Shown: positions 29,014-39,032, counted from the first letter of the stretch. The stretch: DNA of 64,000 nt from CAVXSP01 sp963724645 (GCA_963724645.1 CAVRVJ010000001.1:1-64000), one strand, 5' to 3'. Notes: generated by a model not told the origin, from the letters alone. Translations and numbers: made by a program.

Positions 29014-31196
29014 GTGAATTACCGGCGATATTTCTCGATTGCGAGTTTGGCATTTGTGGCGGCTTGCGTGCTGGGTGGACGCAGCAGCATGACGTACTTC
29101 ACGGCCCACGCACAACAGACGAGCGAGACCTCCGGGGCAGCCACGACTACGATTAAGGCCGAGTCGCGATTGGTTTTAGTGGATGTGGTGGTGACTGACA
29201 AGAAGGGTAATTACATTCCAGACCTTACGGAGAAGGACTTCCGTGTGTGGGAAGACGACCAGGAGCAGAAAGTCACGAGCTTCTCGTCGGAGGTGGCTGG
29301 AACGACGGGCGATTCGCAGAAGCGACACCTGGTTTTGTTCTTTGATGACGATTCGATGCAGCCGGCGGACCAAGGGCGCGCGCGCGCCGCTGCGGGCCAA
29401 TTCGTGGAGGCGCACTCGGGCCCCAGCGAGTACATCGCCGTCAATCGACTACGCGGGAACCATGCGGGTGACTCAGAATTTCACAAACGACAGCGCCCGG
29501 TTGAAGAAAGCTGTTGGAACCTCGAAAATGTCGACCGGTGAACCGACCAGCGCGTCGCTGGGATCGCCGGCGTTTAACAGCTTCGCCTCGTATTCGGACC
29601 GGAACTCGTTGCTGGCCCTCCGAAGCATTGCGCGGAGCCTGGGGTCCATCCCTGGACGAAAAACCTTGATTTGGCTGACAGTCCGGGTTTCCACTCACTC
29701 CTGGCATGGAAGCTGAAATGACGGCGGTGATCAATACCTGCAACAAAGCGAATGTCGCAGTTTATGCGGTCGATGTGCGGGGACTCGCAGGCGCGGTGTC
29801 GACCACCGGAAGTCTGTGGGCGACTCCCGATTACGCGGATGCAAAGCTTGAATACGCGTCTTATTCAGAACCCATGGGCAAGGGTAGTGCGAACACTCCG
29901 CACCTGGTGTATGTTGCTCAAGCCAAGCCACCGGCCGGAAATCCCGGTGGATCGCGGCCACCCGCTACCGGTGGCACAACAGGCGCCCGGCCTGCAACCA
30001 GGCCCCAACCATCAATTTACACACAACCCGGCTGGAACCAGCCCCGGACCATCGTTCCTCCGCCGATTCCTTCCACCGGAGTGAACCAACAGGTGCTGTA
30101 TGCGATTGCTACCGGAACAGGTGGATTCGTCATCAGCAACAACAACGACTTGCTTGCGGCATTGGAGAAAGTCGCGAAAGATCAGGCCCAGTACTACCTT
30201 GTCGGCTACGCTCCATCCGATAAAAGCGACGGGGCATGTCACACACTGCGCGTGAAAGTTGAACGGTCAGGCGCCCAGGTGCGCGCCCGCAGTGGATACT
30301 GCGCCACGAAACCAGTCGATTTCCTGGCGGGAAAACCGATCTCGAAACAGCTCGAAGAGCGAGCCATGGGAAGCCAGGCGGGCGATATTTCGGGGTTCGT
30401 TGCGACGCCGTTCTTCTACACGTCGCCGGAAACCGCGCGCGTGAACCTCGCCATGGAAATTCCTGGAAAAGCGATTCAGCTGGATAAGGTCAAAGGCAAA
30501 TATCACGGTGTCGTGAACGTACTAGGCATGGCGTTGAAGCCTGACGGCACGGTGGCAGCCCGCTTCAGCGACACTGCTGAAATCGATTTGGAAAAGGGCG
30601 ACGTGGACGACTTCACCAGCCATCCGTATCACTACGAGAACCAGTTCTACATTGCCGGGGGGCAGTACACGCTGAGGCTCGCCGTCAGTTCGGGCGAGAA
30701 ATACGGAAAGTTCGAAATGCCGCTGATTGTGGACCACTACGATCCAAAGAAATTCGGGATCAGCGAGCTGGCGCTGAGCAAACAGTTCTACAAAGTGTCG
30801 GAAATGTCGACGGCGTTAGACGAGCAATTGCTGCAAGACCGGACGCCCCTTGTTACTCAAGGCCTGCAAATGGTGCCGTCGGGCACGAACCGCTTCAAGA
30901 CCTCCGAGCGGGTTGCCATCTATCTGGAAGTCTACGAACCGCTGATCGCGGACGAGAAAGCGCCGAAAGTCGGGCTCAAGATGCGGATTGTTGACGAGAA
31001 AACAGGGAAAGCCCAACTCGAAGCGGGCGTGCCGGACACAGGGTCGTCAGTGATTCCTGGGAACCCGGTGATTCCGATGGGCGTGCCCTTGCCGGTGGAC
31101 CATCTGCAACCGGGAAACTATGTGGTCGAACTGGTGGCTACGGATTCCGCTGGTCACGCGTCTGCAACCCGAAAGGCTGTATTCTCGGTTGAGTAG
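29014..31196 (+). CDS. Acidobacterial VWFA-related secreted protein, second copy (two frameshifts)
   Basis: About 727 residues. The GTG at 29,014 has GGAGGTG just upstream and lies 15 bases after the first VWFA gene, so the two form an operon. The signal peptide is followed by RLVLVDVVVTDKKGNYIPDL and TEKDFRVWEDDQEQKVTSF, the family signature. Frame breaks lie near 29,440 and 29,695. The VWA part includes HLVLFFDDDSMQPADQGRAR and VAVYAVDVRGLAG. A Pro/Thr-rich linker (about 29,930-30,060) separates it from QYYLVGYAPSDKSDGACHTL and RVKVERSGAQVRARSGYCA, then two or three beta domains. Paralogy with the neighbour suggests hetero-oligomer formation outside the cell, which is inference. Confidence 0.88.
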
Positions 31197-31296
31197 TAAA
31201 ACAAGGGGAGAAGCGTCGTCACCCACCGACGAATTCGGAACCTATTGATAGTGGAGTCAAGTCCGGAACTCGAGTAGCACAACCACATCCCCGTAT

Positions 31297-32050
31297 TTGC
31301 CGCGAACCGGGCTTCGTGGGCAATCGGAAGATAGATGCTCTGAGGAGTTGAAATCAGCGTTGAGCGACAACATCATCTCTTATTTTGAAATGTGTGGGCG
31401 AGAGGGTGTCAGCCTTCAACGTGGCATGAACTTTAGAGTCGGGGGTAACCACTGCGTCATTCTGATGTCATTGCGCCCCAACGCACCATATCGATGACCG
31501 ATTGGAAGATAATGGAACTACTCTAATATACGAAGGCCATGATCATCCCAAGACGTCCGAGTGTCCAGAGCCCAAAATTGTAGACCAACCCGAGCGGAAT
31601 GCCTCTGGTCGGCTAACTGAAAACGGGAAATTTAACCAAGTCGCACAGGAAACCAAGAAGGAAGGCAGGCCTCCCGAGCGAGTTCGAGTATACGAAAAGA
31701 TTCGCGATGGTATCTGGGCATATAACGGTGTCTTTCATTTACTAGATTCGTGGACCGAACGAGACAATTATCGATCTGTCTTTAAGTTTCGCTTGGTTGC
31801 CGTGGAAGGTGACGAAGACTTTGATTCAACACCAAAGGTCAGCGCGCCACGTCGGCGGATAATTCCTACCGCTGTAAAACTTGCCGTTTGGAAACGTGAT
31901 AACGGAAAGTGCGTGATATGTGGCTCATCAAATGAGCTGCACTTTGATCATGATCTGCCATGGTCAAAAGGTGGAACATCCATTACGGAGGCGAACGTTC
32001 AGTTACTGTGCGCCAGGCACAATTTGCAGAAGCACGACAGTATAGTCTGA
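31297..32050 (+). CDS. SRA-like/HNH endonuclease, probable modification-dependent restriction enzyme (one frameshift)
   Basis: About 250 residues. The N-terminal domain resembles the SRA/YDG fold that flips modified bases: GREGVSLQRGMNFRVGGNHC, ILMSLRPNAPY, DNGTTLIYEGHDHPK, GRLTENGKFNQVAQ, VRVYEKIRDGIWAYNGVFHL. The C-terminal HNH nuclease is complete: CVICGSSNELHFDHDLPWSK, then ANVQLLCARHNLQKHD, with paired Cys, the catalytic His in DHD and the final HN. One extra base near 31,492 breaks the junction PYR/DRLEDNG. The start is uncertain; a TTG at 31,297 is the earliest in-frame option. Base composition is AT-richer than both neighbours, which suggests transfer. Likely role: cutting of modified foreign DNA. 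Confidence 0.75.
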
Positions 32051-32059
32051 AAACTGATA

Positions 32060-33489
32060 ATGGTAGACGTCCTCCGCCAGCTGTTCGAGAAGCATTTTCG
32101 CGCGCCAGCCACCCGGATGTTGCCGCTACAAGGGCAACTGGGTGGGTCGGGGCGCAACATCATTCGTCTCGCCAACGACGACAACACGGCGATTGGGATT
32201 TTGTACGGCGTGCGCGAGGAGAACGCAGCTTTCGTCGAGTTCTCGCGGGCGTTTCGGCGCAACGGGCTGCCGGTGCCGCAGATTTATGCGGAGGCGCTCG
32301 ACAGGGCGCGTACCTCGAAGAAGACCTGGGCGACCTGACGCTCTTTCAGTTCTTGTCGCAAAACCGCAAGGGTGACGAGATCGCGCCCGAGGTTGTGGAG
32401 GCGTATCGCAAGGTGGTGACAATTCTGCCGCGCTTCCAAGTGGAGATGCGCGACAAGATCGACTACAGCGTGTGCTATCCGCGAGCGAGCTTCGACCGGC
32501 AGTCGATTGCCTGGGACCTGAACTATTTCAAGTATCATTTTCTGCGGCTGGCGGGAGTTTCGTTCAGCGAACAGGCTCTGGAGGATGACTTTGCGCGGCT
32601 GACAGAGTTCCTTGCTGGAGGCTGACAGCAACTACTTTCTGTATCGCGATTTTCAGTCGCGCAACGTGATGCTGGTAGAGGGGAGTCCTTACTTCCTCGA
32701 CTATCAGGGAGGGCGCAAGGGGCGCTGCAATACGACATTGCGTCGATTCTGTTTGATGCCAAGGCCGATCTGCCGCCGGCATTGCGCCAGCAATTGCTGG
32801 AGCATTACCTGGACACCTTGGCGACGTTTCTCCCGCTCGATCGCGAAGAGTTCATGCGCTATTACTACGCGTTCGTTTATGTGCGCGTGATGCAGGCGTT
32901 GGGAGCCTACGGGTTCCGTGGATTTTTCGAACGTAAGCCGGTGTTTCTGCAAAGCGTCCCGTACGCGCTCAAGAACATTCGATGGCTGCTGCACAACGTG
33001 AAGCTGCCGGTGGAGTTGCCGGCACTGATGGAAGTCTTCACCGCCATGCTGGGGTCGGAGAAACTGCAGGGCTTTACACCCGAGCCCGAGAAACTCACGG
33101 TGCGCGTTACAAGCTTTTCGTTTCATCGCGGTCTGCCCAGCGACGATACAGGACATGGTGGCGGGTTTGTCTTTGATGCGACGAAGCCTGCCGAATCCGG
33201 GGCGCGAGGAGCAGTACAAGCCACTCACCGGCAAGAGATGCGCCGGTCGCCGATTATCTGAACCAGCTAGGAGAGCGTGCATCAGTACTTCTCCAATGTG
33301 AAGTCGCTGGTGGATGCCAGCGTGAGCAGCTACCAGTCGCGAGGTTTCAAGAATCTGGCCGTATCGTTCGGTTGCACCGGCGGGCAGCATCGTTCGGTTT
33401 ATCTGGCCGAGCAGATGGCGAAGCACCTGCGCGAGCGCGGTGTAGAGGTCGTGCTGCGGCATCGGGAACTGGAAGGCGCGAGCCGATGA
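32060..33489 (+). CDS. Sugar-kinase-like phosphotransferase fused to a RapZ C-terminal domain (frameshifted)
   Basis: About 476 residues in two modules. Residues 1 to about 330 form an aminoglycoside-phosphotransferase-type kinase related to AmgK: GGSGRNIIRLANDDNTAIGI, the catalytic loop YRDFQSRNVML and the metal site YFLDYQGG. Residues about 345-476 match the RapZ C-terminal domain: VRVTSFSFHRGLPSD, SLPNPGREEQYKPLTGKD, PVADYLNQL and the phosphate/sugar-binding AVSFGCTGGQHRSVYLAEQM. In E. coli that domain binds glucosamine 6-phosphate and controls GlmS through GlmY/GlmZ. At least five indels occur (near 32,310, 32,622, 32,720, 33,160-33,270). The stop overlaps the murU ATG (ATGA), so kinase and uridylyltransferase are coupled, as in AmgK-MurU salvage. 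Confidence 0.8.
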
Positions 33490-34224
33490 AGGCCATGGTG
33501 CTGGCGGCTGGGATGGGCACGCGCTGCGTCCGCTGACCGATTCCCATCCGAAGGCGCTGGTCGAAATCAACGGCCGGACTCTGCTGGAAATCACATTCAG
33601 CCCGTCTGCGTGAGTTCGGAGTGACGGACGTCATTGTCAACGTGCATCATTTCGCGGATCTTGTGGTGCCGTACCTCGCCGGGAAGGACAACTTCGGCAT
33701 GCAACGTCGAGATTTCGCGCGAAGATGTGTTGCTCGATACTGGCGGTGGGTTGAAGAAGGCCGCGTGGTTCTTTCTAGGAGGACGGAGCGACGAGCCGTT
33801 CCTGCTGCACAACGTGGACGTGATCAGTGATATTGATCTGGCGCGAATGGTGGAATTTCACCGCTCGCAGCGAGCGCTGGCGACGCTGGCAGTGCAGGAG
33901 CGGAAGAGTTCGCGACAACTCCTGTTTGACCAAGAGGGTCTGCTGTGTGGGCGGCGATTCGTGAACGAAGACCGCACGGAACTGGTGCGGCAGGCTGAGC
34001 CGCTGTGCCCGCTGGCGTTTTGCGGAGTGCATGTGATTTCGCCGCGAATGCTGGAAATGATGTCCGAAGACGGGGCGTTCTCGATCATCGAGAGCTATCT
34101 GCGGCTGGCGAGCGAAGGCGAGAGGTTCGTGGCGTTTCGAGCGGATGGGGCGTACTGGCGGGACTTGGGGACGGTGGAGAGCCTTGAGCAGGCGGCGAAG
34201 GAAACCGGGCACCTCGGCAGCTAA
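33486..34224 (+). CDS. murU: MurU-like nucleotidyltransferase (frameshifted)
   Basis: About 245 residues of the sugar-phosphate nucleotidyltransferase family. It starts MKAMVLAAGMGTR, breaks, then LRPLTDSHPKALVEINGRTL: the complete N-terminal nucleotide loop GxGTRLRPLT and the KAL lysine. Next come FGVTDVIVNVHHFADLVV, DVLLDTGGGLKKA and FLLHNVDVISDID with the metal-binding Asp. The end, AYWRDLGTVESLEQA, is typical. Breaks lie near 33,527, 33,597 and 33,705. In Pseudomonas, MurU makes UDP-MurNAc from MurNAc 1-phosphate produced by AmgK, bypassing de novo synthesis and fosfomycin. The translational coupling to an AmgK-like kinase supports that role over other sugar-1-phosphate transferases. Confidence 0.82.
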
Positions 34225-34258
34225 CGCCTTCCACAGTCTGCCGATTTAAACTGCAAAT

Positions 34259-35453
34259 ATGAAGAAGATCCGCGTGGGCGTGTTGTTTGGCGGGCGCAGT
34301 GGCGAGCACGAGGTGTCGCTGCTGTCGGCGGCTTCGGTGCTGAATGCCATCGACAAGAAGAAATACGAAGTGGTGCCCATTGGCATCACCAAGGAAGGCC
34401 GCTGGGTAACGGCGGCGCATGCCGAGCGCCTGCTCAAGGGCGACGAGGCTGCGGAGACTGAGTCACGACATCTGCGAGCGGGTGATCCGCAAGCGACCTC
34501 GGCGGCAGCCGTGCTTGGCGAAGGGTGAAGGTGTGGTGGTTCCTCCGATGCCAGGACATGATCACTCGTCGCTGATGCCATTTGAGAGCGACGCTCCAGA
34601 AACTCATGCGGCAGCGAACTCCATCAACGTGGATGTCATCTTTCCAGTGCTGCACGGGACGTTTGGCGAAGACGGAACTATCCAGGGCCTGCTGGAGCTG
34701 GCGGACATTCCATATGTTGGCGCGGGCGTGCTGGGCTCGGCAGCCGGCATGGACAAGGATGTGATGAAGCGGCTGTTCCGCGATGCTGGGCTGCCCATCG
34801 TGAAGCACGTGACGGTGCTGCGCAGTCTGTGGCGCGAACAGCCGAAGAAGGCCCGCAAGCTGATTGAGGGGGCGCTGAAATATCCGGTGTTCGTGAAGCC
34901 GGCGAATTTGGGATCGTCGGTGGGCATCAGCAAGGTGCATGGGCCGTCAGAACTGACGGAGGCGATGGACGAGGCGGCGCGATTCGATCGCAAGCTGGTG
35001 ATCGAGCAGGGAGTTGGCGGAGACAAGGCCAAGGCGCGCGAGATTGAGTGTTCGGTGCTTGGAAATGACAACCCAATCGCCTCGGTTCCGGGTGAGATCG
35101 TTCCGATCAAGGAATTCTACGATTACGACGCGAAGTACCTGGTAGAAGGGTCGCGGCCGATCATTCCCGCGCAGTTACCTAAGGGAAAGCTGAAAGAAGT
35201 GCAGAAGCTGGCCATCGCAGCATTCCAGGCGGTGGACTGCGCAGGGCTGGCTCGCGTGGACTTCCTGATGGACCCGCGTTCCGGAAAGATGTACGTCAAC
35301 GAAATCAACACCATGCCAGGGTTCACGTCGATCAGCATGTATCCGAAGCTGTGGGAGGCAAGCGGGCTGAAGTATCCCGAGCTGATCGACCGGCTTATCC
35401 AGTTTGGATTGGAACGCCACGCCGAGAAGCGGCAGAACGAATACGGCCGATGA
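34259..35453 (+). CDS. ddl: D-alanine-D-alanine ligase (one frameshift)
   Basis: About 397 residues, slightly long for Ddl. The enzyme makes the D-Ala-D-Ala dipeptide for peptidoglycan. Visible: RVGVLFGGRSGEHEVSLLSA at the N-terminus, VDVIFPVLHGTFGEDGTIQG, PYVGAGVLGSAAGMDKDVMK, the ATP-grasp lysines in YPVFVKPANLGSSVGISKV, EFYDYDAKY omega-loop tyrosine, GLARVDFLMD and YVNEINTMPGFTSISMYPKL with metal-binding Glu/Asn. A one-base change near 34,515 separates the first 85 residues. An extra 20-25 residue segment around 34,520-34,620 (PPMPGHDHSS) explains the length. It follows murU after 34 bases, adding a second peptidoglycan-precursor step to the group. Confidence 0.92.
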
Positions 35454-36008
35454 GCAGAGCGATGAGGGTCTGTGTGATTGGCATGACGGCGCTATTGTGC
35501 GCGATGGCGATGGCAGCGCAACAGCAGGCGACCGTTTCGCCTGGCTTGTATTCAGGTATTGTGGGCGAATGGGTTGGACAGCTTGAGTACCGCGACTACA
35601 GCGATAACGAGCGGGTGTTCCTGCCAACGTGGCTTACAGTGAAGCCCGGTGCGGACGGCAAGTCCGCGCAGTTTACGTACACCTACGATGACGGGCCGAA
35701 CAAGACGGTGAAAGAGTTGTCCACGGTTGTGCTTGAAGCCTCGGCGGGAACGGCGACGATCACGTCAGACCGGGATCATTCCAGCGACACTTACAAAGTG
35801 GAGGGGCTGGCGGAGTTTGCCAAGACTGGTCGAGGGAAGTTGTTACTGACGGGTACCGGAACAGAGAACGATAAGAAAGTGGATGTGCGCATCAGCATCG
35901 TGGTGCGACGGAATTTGTACACTTATCAGAAAGAAACGCGATTGTCCGGCGGCGGAGTTTTTGTTTCGCGATGGGTACACATTTACGCGGAAAGAGGTGC
36001 CGCAGTAG
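35450..36008 (+). CDS. Secreted hypothetical protein coupled to ddl (one frameshift)
   Basis: About 186 residues. The ATG overlaps the ddl stop (ATGA). The leader MSRAMRVCVIGMTALLCAMA is a signal peptide with an AMAAQ cleavage site. The mature part is a lipocalin- or beta-barrel-like chain of strands: VGEWVGQLEYRDYSDNERVF, TWLTVKPGADGKSAQFTYTY, TVVLEASAGTATITSD, KLLLTGTGTENDKKVDVRIS. A one-base change near 35,960 hides the real end, GEFLFRDGYTFTRKEVPQ, which stops at 36,008. No enzymatic motif was recognised. Coupling to ddl suggests an envelope role, which is inference. Confidence 0.65.
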
Positions 36009-36064
36009 AGGGTGGCAAGCGATTACCGCAGCGGCTGAAACGAAGGCCTATGGCGACGGTAAAT

Positions 36065-36132
36065 GCACCGCTGAAGCGGTGCCACAGTTCGGACGAAACC
36101 CCCACTCAAGCGGCCAAAGGCGGGCCGCTTGA
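36065..36132. repeat. Two adjacent palindromic repeats
   Basis: GCACCGCTGAAGCGGTGC (36,065-36,082) and TCAAGCGGCC with GGCCGCTTGA (36,106-36,132, 7-base loop) lie in the 165-base gap between convergent genes. Such GCACCGCTGAAGCGGTGC-type units recur in Acidobacteria intergenic DNA. They may also end transcription from both sides, although no T-run is present. Confidence 0.55.
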
Positions 36133-36172
36133 ATGCGGCACCCGACTCGCCTTATCAGCGCGAGATCCAACT

Positions 36173-37336
36173 CTAGGCGAGGCGAATGACTCCGTCGAGG
36201 TTGCGCTCGAGCAGTGGGTCGTAGGTGCGTCCGACGGCGGTGCCCTTCATGACATTCTGGAAGGCCACCTGGAACTGCTCCATCTCGGCTTGTGTGCCCA
36301 CGGTGATGCGGACCCAGTCGGGCATGGAGGGCCAGGGGCGTCCGATGAAGACCTTCTGGTGGGCCATGGCGGCGATGACTTCTTTCGCCGGTTTGTTTGC
36401 CTTCAGCATGAAGCAATTTGAGACTGACGGCGAGTACTGGTAGCCGTTGCGATCGAGCCATCCGAAGGTCATCTGACGGACCTCTGTATTCGAGGCCTTG
36501 CGCTGTGCGATGAGGGTGGCATCTTTGAGGCTGGCGATGGCCGCAGCATTGGCGGTCACGGGCATCGGATCCATTCCGCCGTAGGCGTCAATCTTCTTCA
36601 GCAGGTCGGGGCGCGCGATGGCAAATCCGCAGCGCAATCCGGCCATGCCGTAGAGTTTGGAGAAGGTACGCAGAACCACAACATCTTTGCCCGCCTTGAC
36701 CATGTCGATGCAGGAAGGCGCGTCGCTGAAGTGAATGTAGGCCTCGTCGACCATCACAATGGAACCTTTGGGCTTGTTCTCGACCAGATACTCAATGTCT
36801 TCGTGGCTGGTGAGCGTGCCTGTCGGATTGTTGGGCGTGCAGATGTAGAAGAGTCCGGCATCGGGAGCGGCAGCGAGCATGGCCTTTACGTCATGCGACC
36901 AGGCCTTCGTGAGTGGTACGCTCACGACGCGCGCGCCGACAGCCTTCGCCGCGCCTGCGCCAGCTTCATAGCCAGGTTCTGCGGTAACGAATGCCGCCTT
37001 CGGAGAAGTGAAAGCCGCAACGGTGTAGTAAAGGCCCGGCGTCGAGCCCGGAAACGGCATGACAAGCTCGGGCTTAAGTCCCTGCTGGTCGGCAAAGGTC
37101 TTGACCAATTCTTCGGTGAGGTTGAAGTGGTAGCGTCCGCCCTCGGGCGTGATAGCGATGACGGCTTCGCGCGCAGCCTTGCAAGGGCCCAGCGGGTTCT
37201 CATTGGCATTGATACGGATGGCGCCATCGGGAAACGCGACCTGTCCGCGCGCCACCTGGGCGAGAAGCGGTTCGCTCAGCATGCCGTAGGCCAGCGCGGC
37301 GGAGGAAGCCTGCAAGAAATATCCCGACAGCCTGTT
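36173..37336 (-). CDS. Tat-exported HisC-like PLP aminotransferase, N-terminus disrupted
   Basis: About 388 residues of a fold-type I aminotransferase close to histidinol-phosphate aminotransferase. The leader RLSGYFLQASSAALAYGMLS is what remains of a Tat signal (expected RRxFLQ). Then come INANENPLGPCKAAREAVI, PGSTPGLYYTVAAFTSPKAA, the YICTPNNPTGTLTSHEDIEY strand, VMVDEAYIHFSD, and the PLP lysine in RTFSKLYGMAGLRCGFAIA; RITVGTQAEMEQF closes the chain. Exported paralogues of HisC occur in Acidobacteria; the substrate is not known. The first codons are replaced at about 37,335 by a sigma-54 activator fragment read in the same direction, so the true start is missing. Confidence 0.8.
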   Translation of the reverse strand, partial: NRLSGYFLQASSAALAYGMLSEPLLAQVARGQVAFPDGAIRINANENPLGPCKAAREAVIAITPEGGRYHFNLTEELVKTFADQQGLKPELVMPFPGSTPGLYYTVAAFTSPKAAFVTAEPGYEAGAGAAKAVGARVVSVPLTKAWSHDVKAMLAAAPDAGLFYICTPNNPTGTLTSHEDIEYLVENKPKGSIVMVDEAYIHFSDAPSCIDMVKAGKDVVVLRTFSKLYGMAGLRCGFAIARPDLLKKIDAYGGMDPMPVTANAAAIASLKDATLIAQRKASNTEVRQMTFGWLDRNGYQYSPSVSNCFMLKANKPAKEVIAAMAHQKVFIGRPWPSMPDWVRITVGTQAEMEQFQVAFQNVMKGTAVGRTYDPLLERNLDGVIRLA

Positions 37337-37560
37337 GCCCGACCCACTTTCCCCGGTGATGAAGGAACCTTGGCGTCGGAGCGGGCCACGCGCTCGACCT
37401 CGGCTTTCAATTCCGAGATGGCGCGGCTGGTCCCGATCAGTTGAACGTGTCCGTCTTGTCGAATCGTTGCCACAATGCCCAGCTTCGGGTGCAAGAGAAT
37501 CACCACCGCCGCCGCGAGGCCGAGCCCGGAGGTATCGCCTGCGGATAGAGAGGTTTAGGT
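37337..37560 (-). pseudogene. N-terminal fragment of a sigma-54 activator
   Basis: The minus strand encodes IVATIRQDGHVQLIGTSRAI, SELKAEVERVARSDAKV and, after a one-base shift, FITGESGSG: the start of an NtrC-type AAA+ domain up to the Walker A loop. There the similarity ends and the aminotransferase begins. The matching plus-strand gene at 37,885 carries its own SDAKVLITGETGVGKE. The fragment is either a broken gene or the edge of a misjoined contig. Confidence 0.6.
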
Positions 37561-37884
37561 GAGATTCCCCCGCGGAAACGGTGGCCGGCGGCGGAAAAAA
37601 GGTTTCGCCACGACGGACTTCAGTCAAGAAAAGTCAACGAAAGAAGGGACTTTTTGCGAACCGGCCAGGTTGAATTCGAGGCCATCAGGCCCCGGAAATC
37701 ACAACCCTGAAATCCGCTAACTCTCTGAGTCCACAGCCGATACCACACCAAAGTTTTAGAGGCACTACGACCTTAGTGGTTTGACGGGGGTGCGAGGTAC
37801 CAGTAGTATCTGGCCTCCGAGACCTTTGTCGCCCCAACGGAAGGAACCCGCACCTTGTCGGTCATTGCAAGACAGAAGGAAGTG
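37561..37884. other. Intergenic region between opposed sigma-54 activator sequences
   Basis: About 320 bases, less GC-rich than the flanks. No gene, repeat or hairpin of note is visible. The right end must contain the promoter and missing N-terminal codons of the plus-strand activator; no receiver or sensor domain can be read here in any frame. Confidence 0.35.
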
Positions 37885-39032
37885 ATGGCTCGTCGGGCAG
37901 AGCGATGCCATCCGCCTGGTTGAATCCGAGGCGGACGTCGCCGCCCGCTCCGATGCCAAGGTCCTGATTACGGGTGAAACCGGTGTCGGCAAGGAGGTGG
38001 TGGCGCGGCTGATTCATCACCGCAGCACGCGGGCCTCGGCGCCGCTCGTCACGCTCAATTGCGCCGGCCTCCCCGACTCGCTCCTCGAATCCGAGCTGTT
38101 CGGCCACGTCCGTGGAAGCTTCACGGGCGCCTACCGTGACAAGCCCGGACTGCTGGAAATGGCGCCGAACGGCACCCTGTTTCTGGATGAGGTCGGCGAG
38201 ATGAGCCCGCGGATGCAGGCCGTGCTCCTCCGCTTCCTCGAATCCGGTGAGATTCAGCGCGTCGGCGCCGATCGGTCGCACACGCGGGTGAACGTGCGCC
38301 TGGTCACCGCGACCAACCGCGACCTCGAGGCTGAGGTGGCCAACGGAAAGTTCCGGGAAGATCTCTACTTCCGGTTGAACGTGATTCGCCTGTCAATCCC
38401 GCCGCTGCGGGAACGCACCGGCGGACATCCCGCTTCTGGTGAATTACTTCCTCCACTCCTATCGGCAGGTGCACCAGACGCCGCCAGCGAGCTCTCGCCC
38501 GAAGCCATGGATGCCCTGGTGGCGCATCGCTGGCCTGGCAATGTGCGGAGCTGAAGAACGTCGTGGAGCGGATCGTGCTGAAGGCAACGGCCCGGTCGTG
38601 GAGCTCGCCGACCTGCCGGCCGAAGTCAGGCGGCCGCCGGCATTCCAACGGCCACGCTGCCGGCCCCGCGGCGGGGCTCCCCACGCAAACACCCAGGCCC
38701 AGGGATTGGCGTCGCTGATGCTCGACCGCGGCGAATCGTTCTGGTCGGCCGTGTATCCGCTGTTATGTCGCGCGCGACCTGACGCGCGCGGACCTGCGAA
38801 AGGTCATCCAGACGGGCCTCGAACGGGACGAACGGCAATTACCGGATGCTGGTCGAAACTGTTCAACATGCCGTCCGGCGACTACAAGCGCTTCCTGAGT
38901 TTTCTCCGCAAGCACGATTGCCATCTGCCGTTCCAGCGCTTCCGCGCCGTGCCGGCGAGACTGCAGTCACCTCAGCCCGCCCGCGCCACCAAGGCGAAAC
39001 ACGAAGACATCACGAGTCGAGACTGCGGGTGA
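37885..39032 (+). CDS. Sigma-54-dependent transcriptional activator (frameshifted)
   Basis: About 382 residues. The AAA+ domain shows LVGQSDAIRLVES, Walker A GETGVGKE, the sigma-54 contact loop ESELFGHVRGSFTGAYRDKP, Walker B GTLFLDEVGEM, VRLVTATNRDLE, REDLYFRLNVI (R-finger region) and HRWPGNVRELKNVVERIVLK. The C-terminus, RMLVETFNMPSGDYKRFLSF then LRKHDCHLPFQRFR, is a Fis-like DNA-binding helix-turn-helix. Breaks lie near 37,890, 38,420, 38,480, 38,550, 38,640, 38,765 and 38,835. No N-terminal receiver domain is visible; a short leader or GAF/FHA domain may be lost at the join. It would open promoters recognised by RpoN. Confidence 0.78.
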
